Assembly (NCBI GenBank): GCA_946560065.1
Contig: CAMNUE010000009.1
Location: 1 to 64,000 of the forward strand
From: an uncultured bacterium
Lineage (GTDB): Bacteria > Bacillota_I > Bacilli_A > RF39 > UBA660
Reading direction: 5' to 3'
Length of the DNA stretch: 64,000 nt
How positions within the stretch are numbered: the first letter of the stretch is position 1; the number at the start of each line of letters is the position of its first letter. The position numbers and the translations under genes are program-made. Of this stretch, positions 1-8,952 are shown piece by piece. The notes under the pieces are model-generated. The model was not told where the DNA came from, did no database searches, and saw only the letters and a program-made list of their open reading frames with translations.

Positions 1-129
1 AAGACCTAGTTATGCTTTGAATTATAAAACCCCAATTCAATATAAAATTGAATCATGATTCTAATCTTTTTTTGATGTCTACTTTTTATTGACTAGTTTA
101 AAGTAATTTATCTTTTATTTAGTCTATAT

Positions 130-2670
130 TTAGATTTGTGTTTTTAAGTTTTCTAATTTTTCTTCTTCTTCTTTTAACTTATTACGGTCTTGCTCTACTA
201 TGTTAGCTGGTGCTTTTTTTACGTAATTTTCATTAGATAGTAGATTTTTACGACGCGTAATGGATGCTTCTAATTTTTTTATTTCTTCTTCAAGAGCCTT
301 TGTGTCAACGCTCTCTTTTTCTGTGTAATAAGTAATATCAATATATTTTGACTTGTATGATGTTGCAGTTAAGTTTTCTTGTTCCTCAGTAACTATCTTC
401 TCATCTATAATTTTTAATTGTTGTTTATAAATTGGAATAAATTCTTCTTTTTCGACTGTTACTTTAATTAATGCTTCTTTAGTGATTTTATTATTTGCTT
501 TTAAATTACGAATAGAAACAATATCTTTTAATACTTCATCAACTGATGTCATTTCATCTTTAAAGATTAGTTTCTTGTCGTATTTTGGATATTCTGATAA
601 CATGATTGTTTCATTATCTTTAAATGGTAGCATAGAATAAATTTCTTCTGTTACGAATGGCATGAACGGATGAAGTAATTTTAAAATACCTGTTAAAACC
701 ATATATAAAACACTCTTAGTTGTAGTACTATCAAGTGATGTCTTTGCAAGCTCAATATAACTACTACAGAAGTCTTCCCAAACAAATGAATAAAGTTCTG
801 CTGCAGCTAAATTGAATTCGTATTTGTCCATATGTTTAGTAATACTTTTAATAATATTTTCGTATTTAGTTAGAATCCATTTATCCTCGTATTTTAAGGC
901 TTCTAACTTTATTTCTGTTAAATCTTCGATATTCATAAGAACAAATCTTGCGGCATTCCAAATTTTGTTAATGTAATTCCATGTACTTGAGATTTTTACT
1001 TCATCAAAACGTAAATCTGTTCCTAGCGCTACATCTGTTGTTAGATAATATCTTAGAGAGTCCGCTCCATACTTATCAATCATGTCAATTGGGTCTACTC
1101 CGTTTCCCAAACTCTTTGAAAATTTTCTTCCTTCTTTATCACGGATAAGTCCATGAATAATGCAATCCTTGAATGGTCTTTTACCATTTAATTCAAGAGA
1201 TTGAAAAGTCATTCTATTTACCCAGAACGGAATAATATCATAACCTGTTACTAATACATCTGTTGGAAAATAACGTTTCATATCAGTTGTTTCTTCTGGC
1301 CAACCTAGGGTTGAGAATGGCCATAAAGCACTTGAAAACCAAGTATCTAGTACGTCGTTGTCTTGTATCCAACCTTCTCCAACAGGAGCTTCCATTCCTA
1401 CATATACTTCATCACCTTTATACCAAGCTGGAATTCTATGTCCCCACCATAATTGACGAGAGATACACCAATCATAAGTTATTTCCATCCAATGATTCAT
1501 AGTCTTTTCATATCTCGTTGGTACAAAGTTTACTTTAGAATTTTTATCTTTTTGATTTTCTAAAACATGATCTGCAAGACCACGCATTTTAACAAACCAT
1601 TGTTTTGAAAGATATGGCTCGACCATTACACCTGTTCTTTCTGAGTGACCAACATTATGAGTCATTTTTTCAATACTTAATAATAAGCCTTTTTCTTTTA
1701 AATCTTTAAGTAACTTTTCACGACATTCTTCACGAGTTAATCCTTCATAAATACCAGCATTAGCATTCATAGTAGCATCTTCATTCATTACTACTACTCT
1801 TTCTAGATTATGTCTATTACCTACTTCAAAATCGTTAGGGTCATGAGCTGGGGTGATTTTAACACATCCTGTTCCAAATTCTGGATCTGCATGTTCATCT
1901 CCAATAATAGGAATTAATTTATTAACAACTGGGAGAATAACCCTTTTACCGATTAAGTCTTTATATCTTTCATCACTTGGGTTTACAGCAACAGCAGTAT
2001 CTCCAAATAAAGTTTCTGGACGTGTTGTCGCAACATCTAGATAGTCTTCTGTTCCTTCAATTACGTATTTTAGATGATAGAAGGCACCTTCAACATCTTT
2101 ATATATAACTTCTTCATTAGAAAGTGCTGTTTTTGCAGCAGGATCCCAGTTAATGATTCGTTCTCCACGATAGATTAATCCTTTTTTATAGTAGTCAACA
2201 AATACTTTTGTTACGGCCTTATTTAATCCTTCATCTAATGTGAATCTTTCTTTCTCATAATCTACTGACAATCCTAGAGTTGCCCATTGTTCTCTAATGT
2301 TACCACTATATTCATGAGTCCAATCCCAGCAAGCATTTAGGAATTTTTCACGGCCATACTCATATTTGTCGATTCCTTGTTCTTTTAATTTTTTAACTAC
2401 TTTAGCTTCTGTTGCGATGGCAGCATGGTCCATTCCTGGTAACCATAAACAATCAAAGCCTTGCATTCTTTTATATCTAATGATGATATCTTGAATAGCT
2501 GTATCATAAGCATGACCTAAGTGTAATTTTCCTGTTACGTTTGGAGGTGGAATAACGATGCAATATGGAGTCTTATTACTTGTTGAATCTGATTTAAAAT
2601 ATCCTTTTGTTTTCCATTCTTCATATTTATTTTTTTCTACTTCTAAATGATTATATTTTTTTTCTAGCAT
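130..2670 (-). CDS. valS: valyl-tRNA synthetase
   Basis: Class I aaRS signatures [14 protein letters not shown] and [12 protein letters not shown]-terminal coiled-coil arm; start moved to ATG at [10 protein letters not shown] preceded by AAGGAAG; Val T-box upstream. Confidence 0.97.
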   Translation of the reverse strand: MLEKKYNHLEVEKNKYEEWKTKGYFKSDSTSNKTPYCIVIPPPNVTGKLHLGHAYDTAIQDIIIRYKRMQGFDCLWLPGMDHAAIATEAKVVKKLKEQGIDKYEYGREKFLNACWDWTHEYSGNIREQWATLGLSVDYEKERFTLDEGLNKAVTKVFVDYYKKGLIYRGERIINWDPAAKTALSNEEVIYKDVEGAFYHLKYVIEGTEDYLDVATTRPETLFGDTAVAVNPSDERYKDLIGKRVILPVVNKLIPIIGDEHADPEFGTGCVKITPAHDPNDFEVGNRHNLERVVVMNEDATMNANAGIYEGLTREECREKLLKDLKEKGLLLSIEKMTHNVGHSERTGVMVEPYLSKQWFVKMRGLADHVLENQKDKNSKVNFVPTRYEKTMNHWMEITYDWCISRQLWWGHRIPAWYKGDEVYVGMEAPVGEGWIQDNDVLDTWFSSALWPFSTLGWPEETTDMKRYFPTDVLVTGYDIIPFWVNRMTFQSLELNGKRPFKDCIIHGLIRDKEGRKFSKSLGNGVDPIDMIDKYGADSLRYYLTTDVALGTDLRFDEVKISSTWNYINKIWNAARFVLMNIEDLTEIKLEALKYEDKWILTKYENIIKSITKHMDKYEFNLAAAELYSFVWEDFCSSYIELAKTSLDSTTTKSVLYMVLTGILKLLHPFMPFVTEEIYSMLPFKDNETIMLSEYPKYDKKLIFKDEMTSVDEVLKDIVSIRNLKANNKITKEALIKVTVEKEEFIPIYKQQLKIIDEKIVTEEQENLTATSYKSKYIDITYYTEKESVDTKALEEEIKKLEASITRRKNLLSNENYVKKAPANIVEQDRNKLKEEEEKLENLKTQI

Positions 2671-3106
2671 AAATATTAACTTCCTTTCTTTCATAAAACA
2701 TATTTCTTTTATTGCAGATTCTTATGATGTCATCTAAACCGTTTATTTCTATTGGCTTTTTCTTGGTATTTGTATCTTCTAAGCCAAATCCACCAACAAT
2801 TCTATATTTTTTTAATTTTTGTGAATTATTATGAATCCAGCTATTTTGACGATCAGTTACAACTTTAGGTATATAGCAGCAGACGAGTCCTGATGACTCC
2901 TCTATTTTTATGACTAGGTGTCCATCTTGAGCAATTACGTATGGAGCATTCACACTATCTTCTTCTGTAAAGTTATAATTTAAATTATATTTTTTGGAAA
3001 ATTCTATTAAAGCTTCGATATGATTTTTTAAAATTCCTTGATAAAATTCATCTTCTAATATTTTATTTTCATCTGGAATAATATAGACACTACCTCTTTT
3101 TTCCAT
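2651..3106 (-). CDS. hypothetical protein, overlaps the valS start
   Basis: ORF starting [13 protein letters not shown] with GGAGGAG RBS, between the T-box leader and valS, overlapping valS by about 20 nt. Confidence 0.8.
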   Translation of the reverse strand: MEKRGSVYIIPDENKILEDEFYQGILKNHIEALIEFSKKYNLNYNFTEEDSVNAPYVIAQDGHLVIKIEESSGLVCCYIPKVVTDRQNSWIHNNSQKLKKYRIVGGFGLEDTNTKKKPIEINGLDDIIRICNKRNMFYERKEVNIYARKKI

Positions 3107-3121
3107 AGTAACTCCTCCTTT

Positions 3122-3350
3122 CAAAAAAAAGACAAGTCATCCAAAAGGACGAACTTGTCGTGGTACCACCTTAGTTTCTATCTATTGATAGCTTGATATT
3201 TTTAACGGAATTATCCGGGATAACTTACTAAGAACTTTCAGTAATCATGCTCCTCTGCTACCTTCAATATAATTTTTTATTCATTTACACCAACCATGAA
3301 TTCTCTTGGAAAAAGATTATATTTACTCCTCAGATTCCTTGCATCTGTAA
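3122..3350 (-). promoter_or_regulatory. T-box leader, specifier GTA (Val)
   Basis: AAGGTGGTACCACG antiterminator motif (3159-3172 on minus), terminator GACAAGTTCGTCCTTTTGGATGACTTGTC-T8 (3131-3159), candidate specifier GTA in GAAGGTAGCAGAGG (3259-3261), valS downstream. Confidence 0.92.
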
Positions 3351-3353
3351 GAT

Positions 3354-3382
3354 ATTATAACCTAGTTTATCTTTTTTTTCAA
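3354..3382 (-). promoter_or_regulatory. sigma-A-type promoter of the Val T-box transcript
   Basis: TTGAAA - 17 nt - TATAAT on the minus strand just upstream of the leader. Confidence 0.75.
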
Positions 3383-3453
3383 TAGTTTTGTTTTGGAGTA
3401 ATTTTTCAAAAGAAAAAGTCACTTCATTTGTGTGACTTCTTTCAATTAATTTA

Positions 3454-3783
3454 TTAAGCAGATTCTTGAGCTTTTTTCATTTCTTCTAATCCTCCGTTTA
3501 GGACCTTAGAAATTTCTTCTTGTTTTTCCGTAACATATCCCTTGAAACATACTCTATCTATTTGTTCGTGATTGAATGCAAATAATTGATCACTAGTTAC
3601 CATGCCTTCTGGATAAAAGCAAGCTCCGTAGTCAAACATTTTTCCTGTTGCATCTACCTTACCACTTTTGTCATACACTTCACCATTTGGTACTATGCAG
3701 TAGCTTGTAATCATTAATTCTCTTCTACCACCTTTTAGTAGAACTACAGTTCCAATAGGTAAAAATCTTTCTTCTTTTTCCAT
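3454..3783 (-). CDS. DUF4176-like protein (T7SS-associated)
   Basis: LPIGTVVLLKGGRRELMITSYC...YDYGACFYPEGMV pattern typical of DUF4176; last gene of the WXG cluster. Confidence 0.7.
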   Translation of the reverse strand: MEKEERFLPIGTVVLLKGGRRELMITSYCIVPNGEVYDKSGKVDATGKMFDYGACFYPEGMVTSDQLFAFNHEQIDRVCFKGYVTEKQEEISKVLNGGLEEMKKAQESA

Positions 3784-3797
3784 TTTTATCCTCCTCT

Positions 3798-6389
3798 TTA
3801 TTGTAAGTCAGCTAGTTCTTCATTATTTCTAGCGTCATATTTTTCTGTTTGTTCTTCTGCTTGATAACTATAATCATCATCTTCATTTAAATATGTTTCT
3901 GTATCTGATGAATCATCATAATCTAAGTTTAGTGTATCTTCTCCAGACCAATCTTCTGTTTCGATTTCATCATATTCACCATTTTCATTATTTTTCTTTC
4001 TATCCATATACACCTTCGCACCAATTCCTGCTGATGCTGCTGCACTTAAACCAGCAACTATTGGTATTGCAGCACTTCCACCACTTCCTGATGTTGTTGC
4101 TGTGATTGGCTTGCTTGATGTAGGAATCTTTGTATATTTACTTCCCTTTATTACATCATCAATTGATGTTTTTGTTTCTGAAATAACATCTTCAACTGAT
4201 GCTGTTTCTGTAACAGATTCTACTCCAGTTCCAGATACTCCGCTGTTTCCTCCACCTGTGTAACCTCTATATCCTCCAGAACCACTGTATCCACCACCAG
4301 TATGTTGTGTTGTTTGTCCAGTTCCTGGATTACTTGGTTGTGTTGCTACAACATTGTTATTGTTACCTGGTGTTGTTGGTGTAGCTGTTTGGTTACTTGG
4401 ATTTGTTGGAGTTGTAGGATTACTTGGGTTAGTTGGCGTTGTTGGTTTCGTAGGTGTTGTTGGTGTAGTCGTTGGTGTTGTAGGTTTCTTTGTCTCTGTA
4501 GGTGTTGGTGTTGGTTTTTTCTCAGGTTTCTTACTATTGTCAGTGACTGTTTTTGTCTTTTTAAATTGTTCTGAACCATTTCCTGGATTTGTAGAAGCTG
4601 TACTTGTTGGAGTATATCCTCCACCAGTGCTTCCACCTCCGCCGCCTCCACCAGAGCGACTTCCGCCCCCTCCACTACTACTGCCACCACCAGTATTAGT
4701 AGAACTGTTATTTGTATTTCCAGAGTTTCCTCCACCATTAACCATTGGTTTGGCTCCTATTGATCCTCCTGTTCCAGTAATGTTAGTTGCATCTTCTGGA
4801 GCATCTTCAATTTTAGGTGATCTATTTCTAAATTGAACAGCTGCATTTCCTTTGCTTTCTGTTATACCACGTACTGTTGAAGTTGTTGTTGCGGCTACAA
4901 CTCCTGGTACAACTGGTGAAGTAACAGCTGTTTTAACTGCTGTTTTTCCTACGTCTTTTATTGTTTGAATCTTATTTGGAGATTTTACAGCATTTACTAC
5001 TGCTGTTTTAGCATTTCCTGCTCCTGTTTTTAGTGTTGATGCAGTAGTTTTTATTGCACTTTTTCCATTTGATGCCGCAGTCTTTGTTGCATTGAAGGCG
5101 CTTTTAGCGGTTTGAACTGGATGTCGTACTGTACTTCCAACTGCTTTTACTCCATTAACAGCGGTTTTTCCTCCTGTTGCTGCTACACTTCCAGCTGCTT
5201 TTAATGGTGTTCCTATTGTAGTTTTTATGAAGCCATTATTTGCAACGCTTGTTGCATATTTTTCTCCAGCTTTTTGACCCATTTTTGTAATTCCATCATT
5301 GTAGCCTTGAATTTTTATATTATTTGCACTTTCTAATGCATCTTTCGCAGCCTGTCCTTTTGCCTTTATATCAGCTACCCTAGTATTGAATGCTTCTTTA
5401 CTTCCTATCATCTTTCCGCTTTTAACTTCACTTGCAAGTTTTAATGCCTCACCCTCTGCATCGTCGTAAGCTTGCTGAGCCGTCTTGATTGCTTCATCTT
5501 TAGCTTTTTGCGCATTTCTTTCACCAAGTTTTCCCATTCCATAGGCCATTCCAGCTTGGACTGTTCCTTGTTTTGCTCCACTCCATGCTGCTTCATCAAA
5601 GGATAATCCCTGTTTTAAAGCTGATTCTGTTCCACTACCCATTCCAGATAAACCAGCTGTTAGAGTATTAACTTTAGTAGTGGAAGACATAAATGTTCCT
5701 ACTGCATGCGCTGCTTTTCCAGCTTTAGAAGTAGCTCCTAATGTTTTTGTAGCTACTACGCTACCTGCACCTGAGGCAAATCCTCCAAGTGCTAAATATC
5801 CTGTTGTACTACCTGCAAGTTTAAATGCTGATGCTGCTGCACTATCTTCTGTAAATGCTGACTTTTTAGCAAACTCACTATTATAATAAAAATTAAACGC
5901 ATCGTGTGACCAATTTTTTTCTACAAATTTTCCACACCACTTTTCTACTCCACTATCTTTTGGCGCTACCCAACCAACAACAGATACAACTCCGTCACCA
6001 AGATCCTCAGCTACTGATAAAATTCCTTCTCCAAATTTTGCTCCTGCCATAGCAAAAGTACTTCCTAATTTTTCATACCATGCTGATTCTTCATAAGTTT
6101 TTATATCATTTGCTTTTGACTGAATTTGTTCTCCAATTTGACTTATCGCTGAAACAACGCTATCAAACACACCATCAAATGCTCCTGGCTCAACGCTTCC
6201 AACATATTGGGCAACTCCATTGACATTATTTAGTTCATTAATTGCGGCGTGAACGGCATCTCTTGCTGATTCAACCTCACCTGTTCCAATACTTTTTATA
6301 CTCGAAACAACTTGATCAACTTTCGCTTCATCAAGATAAACGTCTGATTCTTTTGCATCACGTCCTGTCAACCAACTCATAAAACCCAT
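3798..6389 (-). CDS. large Ala/Gly-rich then Thr/Pro-rich protein with C-terminal TM and acidic tail; candidate T7SS-like substrate
   Basis: RBS AAGGAG; N-terminal helical region, Gly/Ser/Thr/Pro low-complexity centre, TM AAIPIVAGLSAAASAGIGAKVYMDRKK, acidic C-terminus; same strand as WXG100 genes. Confidence 0.75.
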   Translation of the reverse strand: MGFMSWLTGRDAKESDVYLDEAKVDQVVSSIKSIGTGEVESARDAVHAAINELNNVNGVAQYVGSVEPGAFDGVFDSVVSAISQIGEQIQSKANDIKTYEESAWYEKLGSTFAMAGAKFGEGILSVAEDLGDGVVSVVGWVAPKDSGVEKWCGKFVEKNWSHDAFNFYYNSEFAKKSAFTEDSAAASAFKLAGSTTGYLALGGFASGAGSVVATKTLGATSKAGKAAHAVGTFMSSTTKVNTLTAGLSGMGSGTESALKQGLSFDEAAWSGAKQGTVQAGMAYGMGKLGERNAQKAKDEAIKTAQQAYDDAEGEALKLASEVKSGKMIGSKEAFNTRVADIKAKGQAAKDALESANNIKIQGYNDGITKMGQKAGEKYATSVANNGFIKTTIGTPLKAAGSVAATGGKTAVNGVKAVGSTVRHPVQTAKSAFNATKTAASNGKSAIKTTASTLKTGAGNAKTAVVNAVKSPNKIQTIKDVGKTAVKTAVTSPVVPGVVAATTTSTVRGITESKGNAAVQFRNRSPKIEDAPEDATNITGTGGSIGAKPMVNGGGNSGNTNNSSTNTGGGSSSGGGGSRSGGGGGGGSTGGGYTPTSTASTNPGNGSEQFKKTKTVTDNSKKPEKKPTPTPTETKKPTTPTTTPTTPTKPTTPTNPSNPTTPTNPSNQTATPTTPGNNNNVVATQPSNPGTGQTTQHTGGGYSGSGGYRGYTGGGNSGVSGTGVESVTETASVEDVISETKTSIDDVIKGSKYTKIPTSSKPITATTSGSGGSAAIPIVAGLSAAASAGIGAKVYMDRKKNNENGEYDEIETEDWSGEDTLNLDYDDSSDTETYLNEDDDYSYQAEEQTEKYDARNNEELADLQ

Positions 6390-6404
6390 AATTATTTCTC
6401 CTTT

Positions 6405-6806
6405 CTACTCACCAACTTTAGCAACTCCTGGTGTACTTTGTATTTCATTTCGAGCTTTATCATTTTCTTCCTGTTGAAGTCTATCATGTTCAGCTAAAGC
6501 TATTGTATACATATTGCTTATACTGTCACCAAATGAAGTTGACAAGCCAGTTACTGCTGTGCATGTTTCTTCAATAGCCTGAGTCATTTTTGCTCCTTGA
6601 ACTATTATGGCACTATCGGCATCAGGGGCAACTTTTTGTAGAGCACTACTTACCTTACTCATTTCTTCTGATGTAACGCTGATAACATTGTCAATTGCGG
6701 CTTGAACTTCTTCTGGATTAATATATTCATTTGCATCTATTGCTGTACAAGTACATATTTGTTTTCCTTCCTCGTCATAGCCTATAAATGTTTTTGGTGC
6801 TACCAT
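6405..6806 (-). CDS. small helical protein of the WXG cluster
   Basis: Start moved to MVAPKTFIGYDEEGK (RBS GGGAG); the longer ORF start lies in the hairpin at 6830-6888. Confidence 0.7.
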   Translation of the reverse strand: MVAPKTFIGYDEEGKQICTCTAIDANEYINPEEVQAAIDNVISVTSEEMSKVSSALQKVAPDADSAIIVQGAKMTQAIEETCTAVTGLSTSFGDSISNMYTIALAEHDRLQQEENDKARNEIQSTPGVAKVGE

Positions 6807-6829
6807 ATACTCACTCTCCCTTTTTTCCT

Positions 6830-6888
6830 TATGCAATGCATAGGAAAGAGAGAAACCTTGTATTTCTCTGCTTCCTATACATTGCATA
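6830..6888. repeat. 26-bp near-perfect inverted repeat with 7-nt loop
   Basis: Arms TATGCAATGCATAGGAAAGAGAGAAA / TTTCTCTGCTTCCTATACATTGCATA flank CCTTGTA. Confidence 0.9.
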
Positions 6889-6905
6889 TAGCAATGTATT
6901 TATTT

Positions 6906-7184
6906 CTAACCTTGTTCTTGATCGTATTGTAAAGCTTTTTCTACAGCTAATCTTAAGTTAGTTGCTGATAATTTCATATCTTCCATTGCAGCTGGAACAT
7001 CAGCACTATAATAAGCTTCCCAATTTTCTCTTACTGTTTCAGACCAAGTAGTTTGAATACCAGCAGGAATTGTTTGTTTAATAGCTGTATTTAAAGTCTC
7101 CATTGATTCTTGCATAGTTTGAACTAAGCTATCGATTTGTGCAGCATCATCTGTAGCTGCACCTGGATTAATTGTAATATTCAT
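6906..7184 (-). CDS. WXG100-family-like protein
   Basis: 92 aa, all-helical, central TTWSETVRENWEAYY; RBS AAAGGAG. Confidence 0.7.
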   Translation of the reverse strand: MNITINPGAATDDAAQIDSLVQTMQESMETLNTAIKQTIPAGIQTTWSETVRENWEAYYSADVPAAMEDMKLSATNLRLAVEKALQYDQEQG

Positions 7185-7220
7185 ATATAATACTCCTTTC
7201 TAAAAATTAAACTAAAGAAA

Positions 7221-7511
7221 TTAGTGCATTCCAGATTTTAAATCTCCAATCATGCTACCAAACTTAGTAGTTTGAAGTCCCATGTATCCTTCAGCTTCTT
7301 CAATTGTTTGTGTAATTTTGTTTAATGTATCTTGTTTTGCTTGATATTTTGCTAATAAATCATTAGCTGGATCACCTTGGATATCTCCACTTGTGATTTC
7401 TTCGATTAAGTTAGTTAATCTAGCTAGACTTTGTTTATATTCTTGTCCAGCAGTTTCTAATGCATGCTTTAAGCTATTTAAAGCAGATTCATCTACATGA
7501 ATTGTTGACAT
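7221..7511 (-). CDS. WXG100/T7SS-like small helical protein
   Basis: Roughly 96 aa helical hairpin-like protein starting MSTIHVDESALNSLK, RBS AGGAGGTG; adjacent to second WXG-like gene. Confidence 0.6.
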   Translation of the reverse strand: MSTIHVDESALNSLKHALETAGQEYKQSLARLTNLIEEITSGDIQGDPANDLLAKYQAKQDTLNKITQTIEEAEGYMGLQTTKFGSMIGDLKSGMH

Positions 7512-7694
7512 ATTCTTTTTCACCTCCTATTATGTTCTAAGAATATAGTTCCAATCCTATTACCGAACCCATATCCTATAAATCAATTTTATATTTTTTT
7601 GAGACATTAATCAAGTATTTTAAAAAAAATATATACATTTTTTTACATATTCCTATTTTATAATCATATATTTATTCAGATAGGTATTTATAAA

Positions 7695-7722
7695 CACATT
7701 ATTTTTACCTTAACATATTCTA
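7695..7722 (+). promoter_or_regulatory. putative sigma-K-type promoter
   Basis: CACA, then CATATTCTA (CATA-NNN-TA) 16 nt after the AC core; upstream of Cys-rich coat-like genes. Confidence 0.45.
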
Positions 7723-7750
7723 TATTAGAAACAGATATGAGGTGGATATT

Positions 7751-8140
7751 ATGAGTTCTAAAAATTGTATTGCTAATTTACTAAAATTAATATGTCTATT
7801 ACAAAGTAATTCAACTGATTCTCGCAGTTTAGATACTGGTTGTGCTAAACCTTATCTTGGTTCTAATTATGGTTCTATCTGCTATAATACACGAGTTATT
7901 CAATTATATAAATGTAATGGCTCTTCAATGGAAACTAGTTATGCTTTAGCTAATAATACTGTTCTTTCTACAAATTTTTATAGGGTAATGTCTGTTGATG
8001 ATGATTGTTGTACACTTCTTTTGCTTAATTATGATAGTTTGAGTGATACTTATAATTCTACTCGTCAATACATAACAATTGACTTGAAGTGTATTGGAGC
8101 AGTCAGATGTATTAGAGATGTTACTGTTAATTGTATATAG
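7751..8140 (+). CDS. CotY/CotZ-like Cys-rich spore coat protein (copy 1)
   Basis: FYRVMSVDDDCCTLLLL...YITIDLKCIGAVRCIRDV resembles CotZ/ExsY FFRVE..CCCATLR..ITVDLSCFCAIQCI; ATG at MSSKNC with RBS GAGGTGG. Confidence 0.7.
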   Translation: MSSKNCIANLLKLICLLQSNSTDSRSLDTGCAKPYLGSNYGSICYNTRVIQLYKCNGSSMETSYALANNTVLSTNFYRVMSVDDDCCTLLLLNYDSLSDTYNSTRQYITIDLKCIGAVRCIRDVTVNCI

Positions 8141-8154
8141 AAAGGAGGTTGAGT

Positions 8155-8559
8155 ATGAATTGTTCAGATACTAATAAATGTTCTTCTTGTATTTTTGATG
8201 TACTAAAGAAAATATTGGTACTTCAAAAACAAGATTTTGATAATGAAAGTTACGTAGGATGCGATAAACCTTATTTAGGTCCTGTTTGTAACAGCGTTTG
8301 CTATAATACTAGACCTATTCAACTATACATTTGCTGTTCTGGTACACCATGGACTTTTACATACAATTTTAATGGAGTAACTGGAACAAGTAATGTTTTT
8401 AGAGTTGAATCTTTAGATGATTGTTGTTGTACATGCCGTATTCTTTATTTGGATGAAGCTACAAATAGTTATGTTGGTACTAATGAATTTGTAACTATTG
8501 ACCTAAATTGCTGTGGTGCTATTAGATGTTTAAATGATACTTATATAGATTTGTGCTAA
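8155..8559 (+). CDS. CotY/CotZ-like Cys-rich spore coat protein (copy 2)
   Basis: Tandem paralogue of copy 1 (GCDKPYLG...CYNTRPIQLY...FRVESLDDCCCTCRIL...FVTIDLNCCGAIRCL); RBS AAAGGAGG. Confidence 0.72.
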   Translation: MNCSDTNKCSSCIFDVLKKILVLQKQDFDNESYVGCDKPYLGPVCNSVCYNTRPIQLYICCSGTPWTFTYNFNGVTGTSNVFRVESLDDCCCTCRILYLDEATNSYVGTNEFVTIDLNCCGAIRCLNDTYIDLC

Positions 8560-8562
8560 TAA

Positions 8563-8585
8563 AAAACCTTCAGTCTGAAGGTTTT
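8563..8585. terminator. bidirectional Rho-independent terminator
   Basis: AAAACCTTCAGTCTGAAGGTTTT between convergent genes. Confidence 0.85.
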
Positions 8586-8869
8586 TATTTTAATTCTAAA
8601 GAAATAATTTCATCTATTTTTATTATGTCATTATCTAATGTAATTAAATTATTTTTCGTTTTACTTACTAAACTAGTATTATATTCTTTTGATGTTGTTT
8701 TTATAGTGACTGGAATATTGTAAGAATAACCCATGCCATTAAATATTTTTTCTAGTTTTTCATTGATGTTTTCCTCTTTTTCTTTCTCATTTTTCAAGTA
8801 GCAGTATTTTTTATTATTACTGATATTTTTATTTATTTCATTTTTATATATTTCAGGCAATTTTTTCAT
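8585..8869 (-). CDS. hypothetical protein
   Basis: 94-aa ORF bounded by terminator; RBS-like GGAG upstream. Confidence 0.55.
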   Translation of the reverse strand: MKKLPEIYKNEINKNISNNKKYCYLKNEKEKEENINEKLEKIFNGMGYSYNIPVTIKTTSKEYNTSLVSKTKNNLITLDNDIIKIDEIISLELK

Positions 8870-8952
8870 AATATTTCTCCTCTATATATTTTATGATTTT
8901 TATTCATAATAATTCTAACTTTTTGGTATAATATTAAAGAAGGAGGGAGTCT

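Noticed and set aside
1-129. Palindrome GATTCAATTTTATATTGAATT downstream of valS as a regulatory element
   Set aside because: AT-only weak stem without a clear U-tract; could be part of a terminator but not supportable.
4302-4836. Overlapping ORFs on both strands opposite the 863-aa gene (90, 130 and 160 aa)
   Set aside because: Low-complexity Gly/Thr/Pro codon repeats stay open in several frames; compositions (poly Val/Gly, poly Cys/Trp) are artefactual and no RBS is evident.
5680-5886. Plus-strand ORF inside the 863-aa gene
   Set aside because: Antisense to a long well-supported CDS and without RBS; the same applies to most other short nested ORFs in the track (e.g. 25414-25599, 47921-48229, 54739-54936).
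6807-6887. N-terminal extension of the 160-aa ORF (MQCIGSREIQGFSLSYALHKEKRESEY)
   Set aside because: It translates the inverted repeat; the RBS-supported start is at 6806.
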